A stretch of DNA of 64,000 nucleotides from Lampropedia aestuarii (GTDB lineage: Bacteria > Pseudomonadota > Gammaproteobacteria > Burkholderiales > Burkholderiaceae_C). Positions 19,477-30,454 of the stretch are shown here, one piece after another; the stretch's first letter is position 1, and the number at the start of each line of letters is the position of its first letter. The position numbers were made by a program, and so were the translations under genes. Location: contig NZ_SSWX01000013.1 in the NCBI RefSeq assembly GCF_004803635.1, positions 1-64,000 of the forward strand, given 5' to 3'. The notes beneath the pieces are model-generated. The model was not told where the DNA came from. It saw nothing but the letters and a program-made list of their open reading frames with translations, and made no database searches.

Positions 19477-20720
19477 ACCATTCGCTAGCCGATGCAGACC
19501 CTGGCTCCGCCACACCCATGACCAGTTTGCGACGCTTGATTCGCCGCACACATCTCAAAGGTGCGCTGATTATTGTGTTGATCACCAGCTTGTGCATGAT
19601 GGGTGCAGGCATGTGGACGATTGGCCGCTACGCAGACATGTACTTGCAACTGCTGGCCAGGACCTTGGCCTATAACGTCGAAGCCGCGATGGTTTTTAAC
19701 GACAAGGTAGAGGTGCAGCAAATCATTGACTCGATTGCCGAGCCAGAGGGCTTGCTCGAGGCCGTGGTCGAAGATGTGAACGGCACAGCGCTGGGTGCGT
19801 TCAGTGACCTGCGCCCAGCGTCAGTGCTGGCCAACCGCCTCTCAAGCCTGGTGATTGAGCAACCAGTCATTGTGCCGATAGTGCATCAGGGCCAGACGAT
19901 TGGCCGCGTGACTGTGCGCATTCAGGGCAATACCTTGATTGGTTTTTTGGCCGCTGGTGTGCTGCTGTTGCTGCTGGCGCTCTTGTTCAGTGCGGGAGTG
20001 GCCACGATGGTCGCGCGCAGATTGCAGTCGCGGCTCTCCAAGCCTTGGGGGCAGTTGTCAGACACGATGCGCCATATAGCCAAAGAGCGCAGTTTTCATG
20101 AACGCATTCCAGCCACACACATCGCCGAGCTCGATGCATTGGGGTGCGACATCAATAGCCTGATCAGTGAAGTCGAGCGTTGGCAAAGCAAGCTGGAAGG
20201 CGAGAAGGCACAACTGGCCTACCATGCTGAACACGATGCTTTGACAGGAGCGGCCAACCGAAGGCAGCTCGAGCCGCTATTTGCACAAGCAGTTCAAGAG
20301 ACTGGGCGTGCGGGCGTTGGGTTTGCACTGCTTGCAATCGATTGCGATGACTTTAAGCAAATCAACGACCGGTATGGTCATGCGCTGGGCGATCAGGTGC
20401 TGAAAAGTTTGGTACAAACCATCAAAGCCATTGTGCGCAAATCGGACGCCATCATTCGTACCGGCGGCGATGAGTTTGTGATTCTTATTGCTGGTGTACA
20501 CGATCGCGAGAGCGTGCGGTTCATTGCCGAGAAGATCGTTCGCGCCGTTGATGGTTTTTCGCTGCTCAAGGACAAGCAAGAGGTGCAGCTGTCCATCAGT
20601 GTTGGGGCCTCCATGTATCCAGAAGACAGCCGCGATTTAGGCGGCTTGATGGCCATGGCGGATGCTGAAATGTACTCAATGAAACGAAAAATTCAGGCCC
20701 CGGAGGAAATTGTCACTTAA
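19473..20720 (+). CDS. YfiN-like membrane diguanylate cyclase
   Basis: 415-residue inner-membrane c-di-GMP synthase. There is a first transmembrane helix near residues 30-52, a periplasmic domain of about 100 residues, and a second helix (FLAAGVLLLLLALLFSAGVA) near 152-172. A HAMP-like linker follows, then a GGDEF domain. The active-site motif is RTGGDEF (Gly331-Phe335), and an intact RxxD inhibitory site (RKSD) precedes it. This matches YfiN/TpbB. Its neighbours YfiR (repressor) and YfiB (outer-membrane activator) suggest that envelope stress or redox state controls c-di-GMP output. Confidence 0.9.
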   Translation: MNHSLADADPGSATPMTSLRRLIRRTHLKGALIIVLITSLCMMGAGMWTIGRYADMYLQLLARTLAYNVEAAMVFNDKVEVQQIIDSIAEPEGLLEAVVEDVNGTALGAFSDLRPASVLANRLSSLVIEQPVIVPIVHQGQTIGRVTVRIQGNTLIGFLAAGVLLLLLALLFSAGVATMVARRLQSRLSKPWGQLSDTMRHIAKERSFHERIPATHIAELDALGCDINSLISEVERWQSKLEGEKAQLAYHAEHDALTGAANRRQLEPLFAQAVQETGRAGVGFALLAIDCDDFKQINDRYGHALGDQVLKSLVQTIKAIVRKSDAIIRTGGDEFVILIAGVHDRESVRFIAEKIVRAVDGFSLLKDKQEVQLSISVGASMYPEDSRDLGGLMAMADAEMYSMKRKIQAPEEIVT

Positions 20721-20760
20721 TACATCAGTATGATTCAAAGCGTATTTTTGGAGAATTGCA

Positions 20761-21270
20761 ATGGGTACTAAGCGACATTTTTTAGCACGCAGTGCGGCTG
20801 TTCTGGGCAGCGCACTGATTCTGGCGGCCTGCCAAACTGCGCCAGCACCTGGCCACGCTGGTTTCACTGCCGCCCAAGTCGCCGCGTTGGAGCAAGAAGG
20901 TTTTCGCATCGTGGACGATGGTATGCAAACGGATTTGAGTGGGCGCTTGCTGTTTGCGACCGACTCTGCTGTTGCCACGCCAGAGATGAAGGCAGTTGTC
21001 GTGCGGTTGACCAACGTGCTGCTCACTGTGGGTGTGAACCGTGTGCGCTTGGATGGCCATACCGACAACCAAGGCAATGCGCAATACAACCTGGAGCTCT
21101 CCGATAAGCGTGCCAAGGCGGTTGCAGCAGCGATGCAGGAAGAGGGCTTTAATGCTGAGTGGATTCAGACCCGAGCCTTGGGTGTGACCAGCCCAATTGC
21201 CGACAATGCAACCGAAGAGGGCCGCGCGATGAATCGCCGTGTCTCCATGATTGTCAGCAACGTCCAGTAA
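20761..21270 (+). CDS. OmpA-family lipoprotein (YfiB-like)
   Basis: 169-residue lipoprotein. The signal peptide ends in the lipobox LAAC (Cys24). The C-terminal OmpA-like peptidoglycan-binding domain shows LDGHTDNQGNAQYNLELSDKRA and the closing NRRVSMIV. In the Pseudomonas YfiBNR system YfiB sequesters YfiR and thereby frees YfiN. The GGAG ribosome site is well placed. It lies 40 bp after the cyclase gene on the same strand. Confidence 0.88.
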   Translation: MGTKRHFLARSAAVLGSALILAACQTAPAPGHAGFTAAQVAALEQEGFRIVDDGMQTDLSGRLLFATDSAVATPEMKAVVVRLTNVLLTVGVNRVRLDGHTDNQGNAQYNLELSDKRAKAVAAAMQEEGFNAEWIQTRALGVTSPIADNATEEGRAMNRRVSMIVSNVQ

Positions 21271-21348
21271 AGCGCAGAGCTTGGCTGAACAAGCTCTAAT
21301 TGGCCTGCTTCTTCGCTGAGAGGTGGCTGCAGGCGCAATAATGCGGTC

Positions 21349-23565
21349 ATGACACGATCTTCCGCCATGAATCCAGCGATTCGCAAAGCCTTGGACAAGC
21401 TGGGCTTGTTGCGCGATATTGATTTGGTATTGCACCTGCCACTGCGCTATGAGGATGAAACCCGCATCACGCCAATTGCAAAAACCCGCGATGGGCAGAT
21501 GGCGCAAATTGAAGCGACCGTGGTCTCCAACGAGGTGCAGCTGCGGCCTCGCCGCCAATTGGTGGTGGTGGTGGAAGATGGCACTGGCCAGTGCCAGCTG
21601 CGCTTTCTGAATTTCTACCCGTCACAGCAAAAAAGCATGGCCATTGGTGCGGTGCTGCGTATCCAAGGCGAGGTGCGTGGCGGGTTTTGGGGCAAGCAAA
21701 TGGTGCATCCCCAATTGCGCAAAAGCGATGCGCCTTTGCCCACCTCACTCACGCCCGTTTACCCTGTTGGCAAAGGTTTGCCGCAAGCGTACTTGCGGCG
21801 CATGATTGTCACTGCCTTGCACCGCACGCGTTTGCAAGAAACCTTGCCTGAGCCGGTGTGGCGGGCGATTGGACCGCCTCCGGTATTGGCCCAGCCGGGA
21901 CTGTCCGATGTCCAGCGCTGGTGGCCTCTGCAGCAGGCCTTGCAGTTCTTGCACCATCCGCAGCCAGAAGTGGCGATCCAGACCCTGGAAGACCAAAGCC
22001 ATCCGGCATGGCAGCGGCTCAAAGTCGAAGAGTTGCTGGCACAGCAGCTGTCGCAGTGGCGAGTGCGCCAGCTGCGTGAGCAGTTTGCCGCCCCTGCACT
22101 CACGCCAGTTCGCCAGCCAGGCCAGTTGGCCTTGCATGAGCAGTTGCTAGGCCAAATTGCCTTTGATTTGACCAAAGCGCAGCAACGCGTAGTGGCAGAA
22201 ATCGCTGCAGACATTGCGCTTGAGCGACCAATGCACCGGTTGCTGCAAGGCGATGTGGGCTCTGGCAAAACCGTGGTGGCAGCGATGGCTGCCTGTATAT
22301 GCATGGATTCGGGCTGGCAGTGTGCGTTGATGGCTCCCACTGAAATCCTGGCTGAGCAGCACTTCAGAAAGCTCTCGGACTGGCTCAGTCCATTGCTGGC
22401 TGCACGTGGCAAACAAGTGGCCTGGCTGGCTGGCGCGCAAAAGAAAAAAGCCCGCGAGCACATGCTGGCCTTGGTGCAAAGCGGCGAGGCGGCCTTGGTG
22501 GTTGGCACGCATGCGGTGATTCAAGAGAATGTGGAGTTTGACCGCTTGGGCTTGGTCATCATCGATGAGCAGCACCGCTTTGGTGTGGAGCAGCGCCTGA
22601 GCCTGCGCGATCGCCAGCGCAGCAAAAATGCCTCAGCCACGAGTGCGGCAGAAGCCACTGCAGCTGGGACTGTTTCTGAAGCGCCCACGGCGTTGGCCGA
22701 CTCGGTGCAGACCGCGCAGTCAGAGGCGCTGGAGCCGCATATGCTGATGATGTCGGCCACGCCGATTCCGCGTACCCTGGCAATGACTTACTACGCTGAC
22801 TTGAGTGTCTCAACGATTGATGAGCTGCCACCAGGACGCAGCCCGGTAGTCACGCGCCTGATTGCTGACAGCCGCCGCGATGAATTGATTGAGCGCTTGC
22901 AGCATCAAGTTTCACAAGGCCGGCAAGCCTATTGGGTCTGCCCGTTGATTGAGGAGAGCGAAGCGCTGGACCTCTCCAACGCCACAGCGACCTTCGAGGA
23001 TTTGCAAGCAGCCATGCCGCAGATCCAGATGGGCTTATTGCATTCGCGCATGCCCGCTGCGCAAAAACAGGAAGTGATGGACCGTTTTTCGGCCGGTGAG
23101 TTGGGCATTTTGGTCGCTACCACCGTGATTGAAGTCGGGGTGGATGTGCCCAATGCCTCGCTGATGGTGGTCGAGCACGCCGAGCGTTTTGGCCTGTCGC
23201 AACTGCACCAGCTGCGAGGCCGGGTGGGGCGCGGCAGTGCCAAATCCGCGTGTATTTTGCTGTATTCGACGGGCGACAGTGGCAAGTTGAGTGACACGGC
23301 CAAAGACCGCTTGCGGGCCATGGCGCAAACCAATGATGGTTTTGAGATTGCCCGGCGCGACCTCGAAATTCGCGGTCCTGGCGAATTCATGGGGGCGCGC
23401 CAGTCGGGCGCAGCCTTGCTGCGTTTTGCCGATTTGGAGGCTGACCAGCACTTGCTCGAATGGGCCAGAGAACTGGCGCCGCTGATGCTGCGCGACCATC
23501 CGCATTTGGCCGAGGAGCATATGCAGCGCTGGTTGGGTGGGCGCTGGGATTATTTGAAAGCTTAG
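21349..23565 (+). CDS. recG: ATP-dependent DNA helicase RecG
   Basis: 738-residue branch-migration helicase for stalled forks and recombination intermediates. An N-terminal wedge (OB) domain lies at about 60-150, Walker A is GDVGSGKT (301-308), the box II motif is IIDEQHRFGVEQR, and later motifs include SATPIPRT, LHSRMP and HQLRGRVGRG. Between DEQH and SATP there is an unusual Ala/Ser/Thr-rich insert of about 40 residues (about 420-462) where most RecG proteins have a short loop. It converges with the MFS gene, with 11 bp between stops. Confidence 0.96.
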   Translation: MTRSSAMNPAIRKALDKLGLLRDIDLVLHLPLRYEDETRITPIAKTRDGQMAQIEATVVSNEVQLRPRRQLVVVVEDGTGQCQLRFLNFYPSQQKSMAIGAVLRIQGEVRGGFWGKQMVHPQLRKSDAPLPTSLTPVYPVGKGLPQAYLRRMIVTALHRTRLQETLPEPVWRAIGPPPVLAQPGLSDVQRWWPLQQALQFLHHPQPEVAIQTLEDQSHPAWQRLKVEELLAQQLSQWRVRQLREQFAAPALTPVRQPGQLALHEQLLGQIAFDLTKAQQRVVAEIAADIALERPMHRLLQGDVGSGKTVVAAMAACICMDSGWQCALMAPTEILAEQHFRKLSDWLSPLLAARGKQVAWLAGAQKKKAREHMLALVQSGEAALVVGTHAVIQENVEFDRLGLVIIDEQHRFGVEQRLSLRDRQRSKNASATSAAEATAAGTVSEAPTALADSVQTAQSEALEPHMLMMSATPIPRTLAMTYYADLSVSTIDELPPGRSPVVTRLIADSRRDELIERLQHQVSQGRQAYWVCPLIEESEALDLSNATATFEDLQAAMPQIQMGLLHSRMPAAQKQEVMDRFSAGELGILVATTVIEVGVDVPNASLMVVEHAERFGLSQLHQLRGRVGRGSAKSACILLYSTGDSGKLSDTAKDRLRAMAQTNDGFEIARRDLEIRGPGEFMGARQSGAALLRFADLEADQHLLEWARELAPLMLRDHPHLAEEHMQRWLGGRWDYLKA

Positions 23566-23576
23566 GAAAGCGCGGC

Positions 23577-24821
23577 TTAGCTGCTTTTCTTAGGCAGCCA
23601 GCACGTTGCAAGCCCCAGCAGCGGCACCCAGGCCATGACCTGGTAAACCCAGACGATGCCCTTCATATCGGCCAACACACCAAGACCGGCTGCGCCAATG
23701 CCGCTGATGCCAAACATCAGGCCAAACATCAGCCCAGAGACCATGCCCACACGACCTGGTGCGGCTTCTTGCGCGTAGACAACCATCGCCGCGAAAGCTG
23801 AAGACATGACCAGACCAATGCCAATCGACAAGGCCGCAGTCCAGAACAAGTTGACGTGGGGCAAGAGCAGCGCAAAAGGAATCACCCCCAGGAACGAGGT
23901 CCAAATCACCGCTCTGCGGCCAATCCGGTCACCGACAGGGCCGCCAGCAAACGTGCCAATGGCTACCGAGGCCAGAAACACGAACAGGAACAGCTGGCTT
24001 TGCTGCACGCTCACATGGAAGCGCTCAATCAAATAAAAGGTGAAGAAGTTGGTAAACAAAGCGATGTAGATGAACTTGGTGAACATCAAAATGCAGATCA
24101 CCACAATGGCGCGCACCGCTAAGTGGCGATCAAGCCCTGCGACGTGTTGTTTGGCCAAAACCTGGCTGCGGTGGCTGCCATGGGCAATGACCCACAAGGT
24201 CATGCGGTAGAGAACGGCAACCGCCAATGCGGCCACCAGCATGAACCAGGCCGCGCCTTTTTGGCCAATCGGAATGATGATCGCTGCCGCCAGCAACGGG
24301 CCAATGGCCGAGCCGGCATTGCCGCCAACCTGGAAGGTCGATTGTGCTGTGCCAAAACGCCCACCCGAGGCGAGTCTGGCAATGCGCGAGGCCTCCGGGT
24401 GGAAAGTGGCCGAACCAATGCCGATAATGGCCGCTGCAAGCAGCAATATGGCGTAGTTTGGCGCAATTGCCAGCACGCCAATACCGATGCAGGTCGCAAC
24501 CATGCCTGAGGGCAGCAGATACGGTTTCGGGTATTTGTCGGTGTGCAGCCCGATCCAGGGTTGCAGGATCGAGGCAGTGAGTTGGTACACCAAGGCGATC
24601 AAGCCAATTTCTGCATAAGAGAGGGCGAAATTGGTTTTGAGCAGCGGAAAAATCGCTGGCAGCATCGCCTGAATGGCGTCGTTGAGCAGGTGCGCGATGG
24701 CTGCAGCGCCGACGATCGGCAGTAAAAAACCATGGTGCGAAGTGCTGCTTGGGGGCGGTGGGGCCGCCGTAGCCGCTGTGGTGATAGCGTCAGTGGGCGT
24801 TTCGGCAGTATGTGCGGTCAT
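23577..24821 (-). CDS. MFS transporter, fosmidomycin-resistance (Fsr) type
   Basis: 414-residue inner-membrane exporter with twelve predicted helices. The N-terminal segment HLLNDAIQAMLPAIFPLLK and the helix-rich body with GSATFHPEASRIA resemble the Fsr efflux family. The first 25 residues are a Thr/Pro-rich cytoplasmic leader. The start is ATG 24821; the frame stays open far upstream, but that stretch is not family-like. It is divergent from an AraC-type regulator across about 200 bp, so that regulator probably controls it. The natural substrate is unknown. Confidence 0.87.
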   Translation of the reverse strand: MTAHTAETPTDAITTAATAAPPPPSSTSHHGFLLPIVGAAAIAHLLNDAIQAMLPAIFPLLKTNFALSYAEIGLIALVYQLTASILQPWIGLHTDKYPKPYLLPSGMVATCIGIGVLAIAPNYAILLLAAAIIGIGSATFHPEASRIARLASGGRFGTAQSTFQVGGNAGSAIGPLLAAAIIIPIGQKGAAWFMLVAALAVAVLYRMTLWVIAHGSHRSQVLAKQHVAGLDRHLAVRAIVVICILMFTKFIYIALFTNFFTFYLIERFHVSVQQSQLFLFVFLASVAIGTFAGGPVGDRIGRRAVIWTSFLGVIPFALLLPHVNLFWTAALSIGIGLVMSSAFAAMVVYAQEAAPGRVGMVSGLMFGLMFGISGIGAAGLGVLADMKGIVWVYQVMAWVPLLGLATCWLPKKSS

Positions 24822-25024
24822 TGGAGTCAATTCAACAAAGGCGGTCTTGTAAATGCAGTGTGCAGTTGTTTGCTCTGGCCAGGCGCAGCGGTGGTACAGC
24901 GCGCTTGACCGGCGCGCCGCCGTCGCCAAGGCAACGGAGGCAATAGCAGGTTGCGGGGTGGAGCATAAATGCTGTGCTAAAGTCAGTCGCTCGCCAAACT
25001 GCCATAATCTGTCGCATTCCTGCC

Positions 25025-25798
25025 ATGGCTCACCAAGACGCACTCAAATCAGCGCCCTATGACCATTCGCCGCGCGCGCTGGTGGTCATGGAGAGTGCCT
25101 GGCCAAGCGGTGCCTCGACCGGCTGGCACCAGCATGGCAAGGGCCAGTTGTTGTATGCCACCAGTGGGGTGATGCTGGTGCACTCAGACATAGGCTCATG
25201 GGTCGTGCCGCCCAATCGGGCTTTGTGGCTGCTGGCAGGCATGCGGCACAACGTGGTGATGTCGGGCCAGGTGTTGATGCGCACCGCCTACATTGATGTG
25301 CAAAAAATTCCGCAGTTGCCAGCCAACAGCTGTGTGATCAATGTCTCGCCGCTACTGCGTGAGTTGTTGGTGGCCGCTTCCTGCATTTCTCTGACGCAAG
25401 TGCTGGATGAGAGACACACCCGTTTACTGGCCTTGCTGGTTGATGAGTTGCGTGTCTCAAGCACCATGGCTTTGCATTTGCCTATGCCTTCGGATGCGCG
25501 ACTAGCGCGTATTTGCCAGGCCTTGATGGCTTCACCTGCCGATTCGTCCAGTGCTGCGGAATGGGCGGCCCAGATAGGCGTGGCCGAGCGCACCCTGCAC
25601 CGTTTGTTTGCCAAAGAGTTGGGCATGGGGTTTGCACAATGGCGCGAGCAAGCACGCTTGGTACATGCACTGCAAAAAATGGCCAAAGGGCAAAAGCTGA
25701 TCAGCGTTGCGATGGACTGCGGCTATGCCAGCCCCAGTGCGTTCTCGGCCATGTTCAAGCGGCACTTTGGCCTGCCGCCTTCCGACTTCTACCAATAA
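25025..25798 (+). CDS. AraC-family transcriptional regulator
   Basis: 257 residues. An N-terminal cupin-like sensor (residues 25-110, with WHQHGKGQLLYATSG and a second segment GMRHNVV) is followed by a C-terminal double helix-turn-helix (WAAQIGVAERTLHRLFAKE and ISVAMDCGYASPSAFSAMFKRHFG). This matches AraC regulators that sit next to MFS exporters. A CATAAT box (25002-25007) would place the transcript start just before ATG 25025, which argues against the in-frame GTG at 24974. The likely target is the divergent transporter gene. Confidence 0.9.
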   Translation: MAHQDALKSAPYDHSPRALVVMESAWPSGASTGWHQHGKGQLLYATSGVMLVHSDIGSWVVPPNRALWLLAGMRHNVVMSGQVLMRTAYIDVQKIPQLPANSCVINVSPLLRELLVAASCISLTQVLDERHTRLLALLVDELRVSSTMALHLPMPSDARLARICQALMASPADSSSAAEWAAQIGVAERTLHRLFAKELGMGFAQWREQARLVHALQKMAKGQKLISVAMDCGYASPSAFSAMFKRHFGLPPSDFYQ

Positions 25799-25802
25799 TG
25801 CC

Positions 25803-25932
25803 AAGCGTCTTGCCTGTTGCCGCTCCTACGTCTGTATGAGCAAAACGGGCAACGCAGTAATGCGCTTGTTTGCGCCTAGCATCCTTTTGGGCTTCAACGC
25901 GGTCTGCGAAAAGATCGTAAACAGGTTCTTTG
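25803..25932 (+). repeat. Interspersed cloverleaf repeat, copy C (internally deleted)
   Basis: About 130 bp in the same orientation as copy A. It keeps the middle-left segment (GTCTGTATGAGCAAAACGGG then CAACGCAGTAATGCGC) and the right end (ATCCTTTTGGGC, CGCGGTCTGCGAAAAGATCG, TAAACAGGTTC). It lacks the left terminus and the region around hairpin II. It ends 10 bp before the ligA stop codon on the opposite strand. Confidence 0.75.
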
Positions 25933-25941
25933 AGTTGGCGC

Positions 25942-28122
<2,181 letters not shown>

Positions 28123-28156
28123 TCATTGCAGGGCATTTTAGTGGGGGCTGCAATGC

Positions 28157-28183
28157 AATAGGCTGCGCCAAGCGCAGCCTATT
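28157..28183. repeat. Perfect 12-bp palindromic hairpin upstream of ligA
   Basis: AATAGGCTGCGC pairs perfectly with GCGCAGCCTATT across a CAA loop, and wobble pairs extend the stem to about 15 bp. No U-run follows on either strand, so a standard terminator is unlikely. It sits in the leader of ligA, between ligA and repeat D. Confidence 0.7.
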
Positions 28184-28233
28184 GTGCATGCATGCCGCCC
28201 GGTGTGGGGGATGTCTGAAGCCGTGAACAGGTT

Positions 28234-28505
28234 CTTAGAACGTGTTTACGATCTTTTCGCAGACCGCGTTGGAGCCCAAAAGGATGCAATGCGCGGCAAA
28301 AACCGCAGTCGGGCTATCTGCCCGGCGAGGATTTTTAACAAAGCAGTGCGCCTTTTGGGCTCCAACCCGAAGGGCAAGGCTCAAAAAAGCGCATTGCGGC
28401 GTTGCCCGTTTTGTTCATACAGACGTATGAGCTGCAACAGGCGCCTGGCACTGCCTCTTTTTTGTGCCTTGCGCGACTGTGAAAAGATCGTAAACACGTT
28501 CTTAG
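28234..28505 (-). repeat. Interspersed cloverleaf repeat, copy D (full length)
   Basis: 272 bp flanked on both sides by CTTAG (28234-28238 and 28501-28505). The outer inverted repeat is a perfect 20-bp match, AACGTGTTTACGATCTTTTC (28239-28258) with 28481-28500. Inside are hairpin II (GTTGGAGCCCAAAAGG, 28268-28283 with 28351-28366, 16 bp perfect) and hairpin I (GCAAGGCTCAAAAAAG, 28374-28389 with 28457-28472, 15 of 16), with a further TCATAC/GTATGA stem in its loop. It aligns with copy A in reverse. The zipA stop codon (28502-28504) lies in the flanking CTTAG. A second element end (GAACAGGTTCTTA) abuts the left side. Confidence 0.88.
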
Positions 28506-29737
28506 CTAAACAGGCGCAGCGCTGCAGGGCTGCCGGCAGGGATGCCACGCGACTCCAGCGCTTCGTACAAGCGCTCCATGTCGGCGCCGATCGAGTCCAG
28601 CGCCATCGCTGGCAGTTTGCGGCTTTCCGGATCCGTTACCGCGCCATCCATGGTGGCAGCCATGCTGTCCAAAATGTTGCGCAAGCGCTCAAACGCATGC
28701 TCATTGCGGTCTACATTGGGCACATCCAAGGAGAACAAGATTTCATGCACAGGCGCATGGTCCAAATCATCGGCCATCGCCGCTTGCGGATCGTAACTGA
28801 GCACCAGCACCGGCGGCGAACCTGGTGTAACTGCTGGCAGCACCAAACGACCTGGTGTGACCGAGGATTTGAAGCCGTATTGTGCGGCAGTTTGGCGCAC
28901 ATAACCGGGGCTCCAGGTCGCGCGCTGCGCCACCAGCATCAGATTCAAAATGGCATCGTTTTGGGCCGCAAATTGGTCAACCTCACGCCCGCGAGCGACC
29001 TCGTGCAGCATGTCGGGGAAGTCGGGTTCAGCGCCAATCGCATCGGCAAAGGCCTGTGACTTGAGCACAAACTCAGAGAATTCAATCTCGTTGAGCGGAC
29101 CTTGGCGGTTGGCCAGTTGAATGGCTGTTTGAAACTGGCTGTACCGCGCGCCTGCACGCGGTGCCTCCCATTGCTGGGTTTGCAAGTTAAAGCCTTGTAC
29201 CAGGAACTGCTTTTTGCCAATGCGACGCGTGGGTGCCTGGGCCGCCAGTGCGGCGTCGCCAGAGACGGGCTTATCCAGCTCCAAAGCCACAATGCTGCAT
29301 ACCAAGCTGTCAAATTCGCTCGAGGCCGCCAGCATTGCAGTCTGCGGTGTTGGCGCAGGCTCGCTGGCCGTTGGGACTGGTTTTTCTGGTGTCTCTGGTG
29401 TCAGCGTTGGCGACTGGCGAGCGGCCAGGCCGTCCGAGCTGGGTTCAGCCAAGTTGTGCGGGCCTTTGCCAAACAGGCCTTTTTTGCCTGCTGCTTGGGG
29501 CTGGCCATTCAAGGCAGGCGTTTCATCGCCATACTCAACAATGGGGGCAGCATAACTTTCTAAAGATGGGTCCTGCCGCTCCTGCAGCACGGATGCAGAC
29601 GTCTCATCCTCATCCTCTTCAGACATGGGACGCGCTTTGCGCGGCGCGTGCCTGGCGCTGAACCAAGCGTTATAGCCAATGACAGCCACAACGGTTAAAA
29701 GGCCCAATAGGATCAGTGTGATTTGCAAGGTGCTCAT
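28502..29737 (-). CDS. zipA: Cell division protein ZipA
   Basis: 411 residues. An N-terminal membrane anchor (LQITLILLGLLTVVAVIGYNA, residues 4-24) is followed by a charged and then Pro/Thr-rich linker to about residue 140 and a C-terminal domain (250-405) resembling the ZipA FtsZ-binding fold (segments LNLMLVAQRA and EILFSLDVPNVD). It tethers FtsZ to the inner membrane. The position upstream of ligA supports the call; the smc gene often found before zipA is absent. The stop codon is supplied by the end of repeat D. Confidence 0.85.
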   Translation of the reverse strand: MSTLQITLILLGLLTVVAVIGYNAWFSARHAPRKARPMSEEDEDETSASVLQERQDPSLESYAAPIVEYGDETPALNGQPQAAGKKGLFGKGPHNLAEPSSDGLAARQSPTLTPETPEKPVPTASEPAPTPQTAMLAASSEFDSLVCSIVALELDKPVSGDAALAAQAPTRRIGKKQFLVQGFNLQTQQWEAPRAGARYSQFQTAIQLANRQGPLNEIEFSEFVLKSQAFADAIGAEPDFPDMLHEVARGREVDQFAAQNDAILNLMLVAQRATWSPGYVRQTAAQYGFKSSVTPGRLVLPAVTPGSPPVLVLSYDPQAAMADDLDHAPVHEILFSLDVPNVDRNEHAFERLRNILDSMAATMDGAVTDPESRKLPAMALDSIGADMERLYEALESRGIPAGSPAALRLFS

Positions 29738-29833
29738 AGTAATTGCTATTGTAGAAATGTCTCACACCTGCAAAGGCGAGTCATCCACAGATATTTTTCT
29801 GTAAGAGGGGCTGGCGCCGGCCGGGCCAGGCTG

Positions 29834-30367
29834 TTATAAGGGGCGGCCTCGGGCGGCGTTTGGCAGTGCCAACTCGGCTTGTTTGGCCACTTCGACGCAT
29901 TCGCGCACGTGTTGCTCGCCCAGGTAGCGCAGCGCAGCATAGCCGATGGTGGCAGACACCGCTTGCCCTACAAACGGAACAAATTTGGAGATTTGCTTAC
30001 TGGTCATGCGCACACCGATGCTGGTGGCCAGTTTCACCACCATCTCTTGGGTGATGAACTTGCCAATCAAGACTGAGCCGACCATGGCGACGGCTTTTTG
30101 CACCTGCTCTCTTTTCTCGGGGTGCAGCGCGTCAATTTGTTCGGGTGTGAGGCCGAATTCACGGTTGATTTGTGGAATCAGCTTGGTCAGCAAGGCCGCA
30201 TCGGCGGCCCAGTCCAGGCCGGGCACTGGGATTGAGCTGGCGACAGCAGCCATCAAGGCTTTTTTATGCAAAATCTTCTTGCTGCGCGCAACCGCTTGCT
30301 CAAGGTGTGGGTTGCCTTGCGCCAAATCCATGGCGCTGGGCGTTGAAGGCTTAGACCGCAGTTTCAT
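29834..30367 (-). CDS. DUF697-like helical protein, function unknown
   Basis: 177 residues from ATG 30367 (TTG 30388 is an alternative start). A hydrophobic helix-rich segment SSIPVPGLDWAADAALLTKLIPQINREFG is followed by two Gly/Val-rich hydrophobic stretches, a pattern I associate with YcjF/DUF697 proteins. The C-terminal half of the protein at 202-1260 is related in style. It is monocistronic on the minus strand. No catalytic motif is visible. Confidence 0.6.
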   Translation of the reverse strand: MKLRSKPSTPSAMDLAQGNPHLEQAVARSKKILHKKALMAAVASSIPVPGLDWAADAALLTKLIPQINREFGLTPEQIDALHPEKREQVQKAVAMVGSVLIGKFITQEMVVKLATSIGVRMTSKQISKFVPFVGQAVSATIGYAALRYLGEQHVRECVEVAKQAELALPNAARGRPL

Positions 30368-30454
30368 AGCTGGCAGATTGGCAATCAATCGGGTGTTTCT
30401 GTTAGAGGGGGCATGAACGTGTTTGACAGCAAAGCTGCAAACACGTTCACAGAC

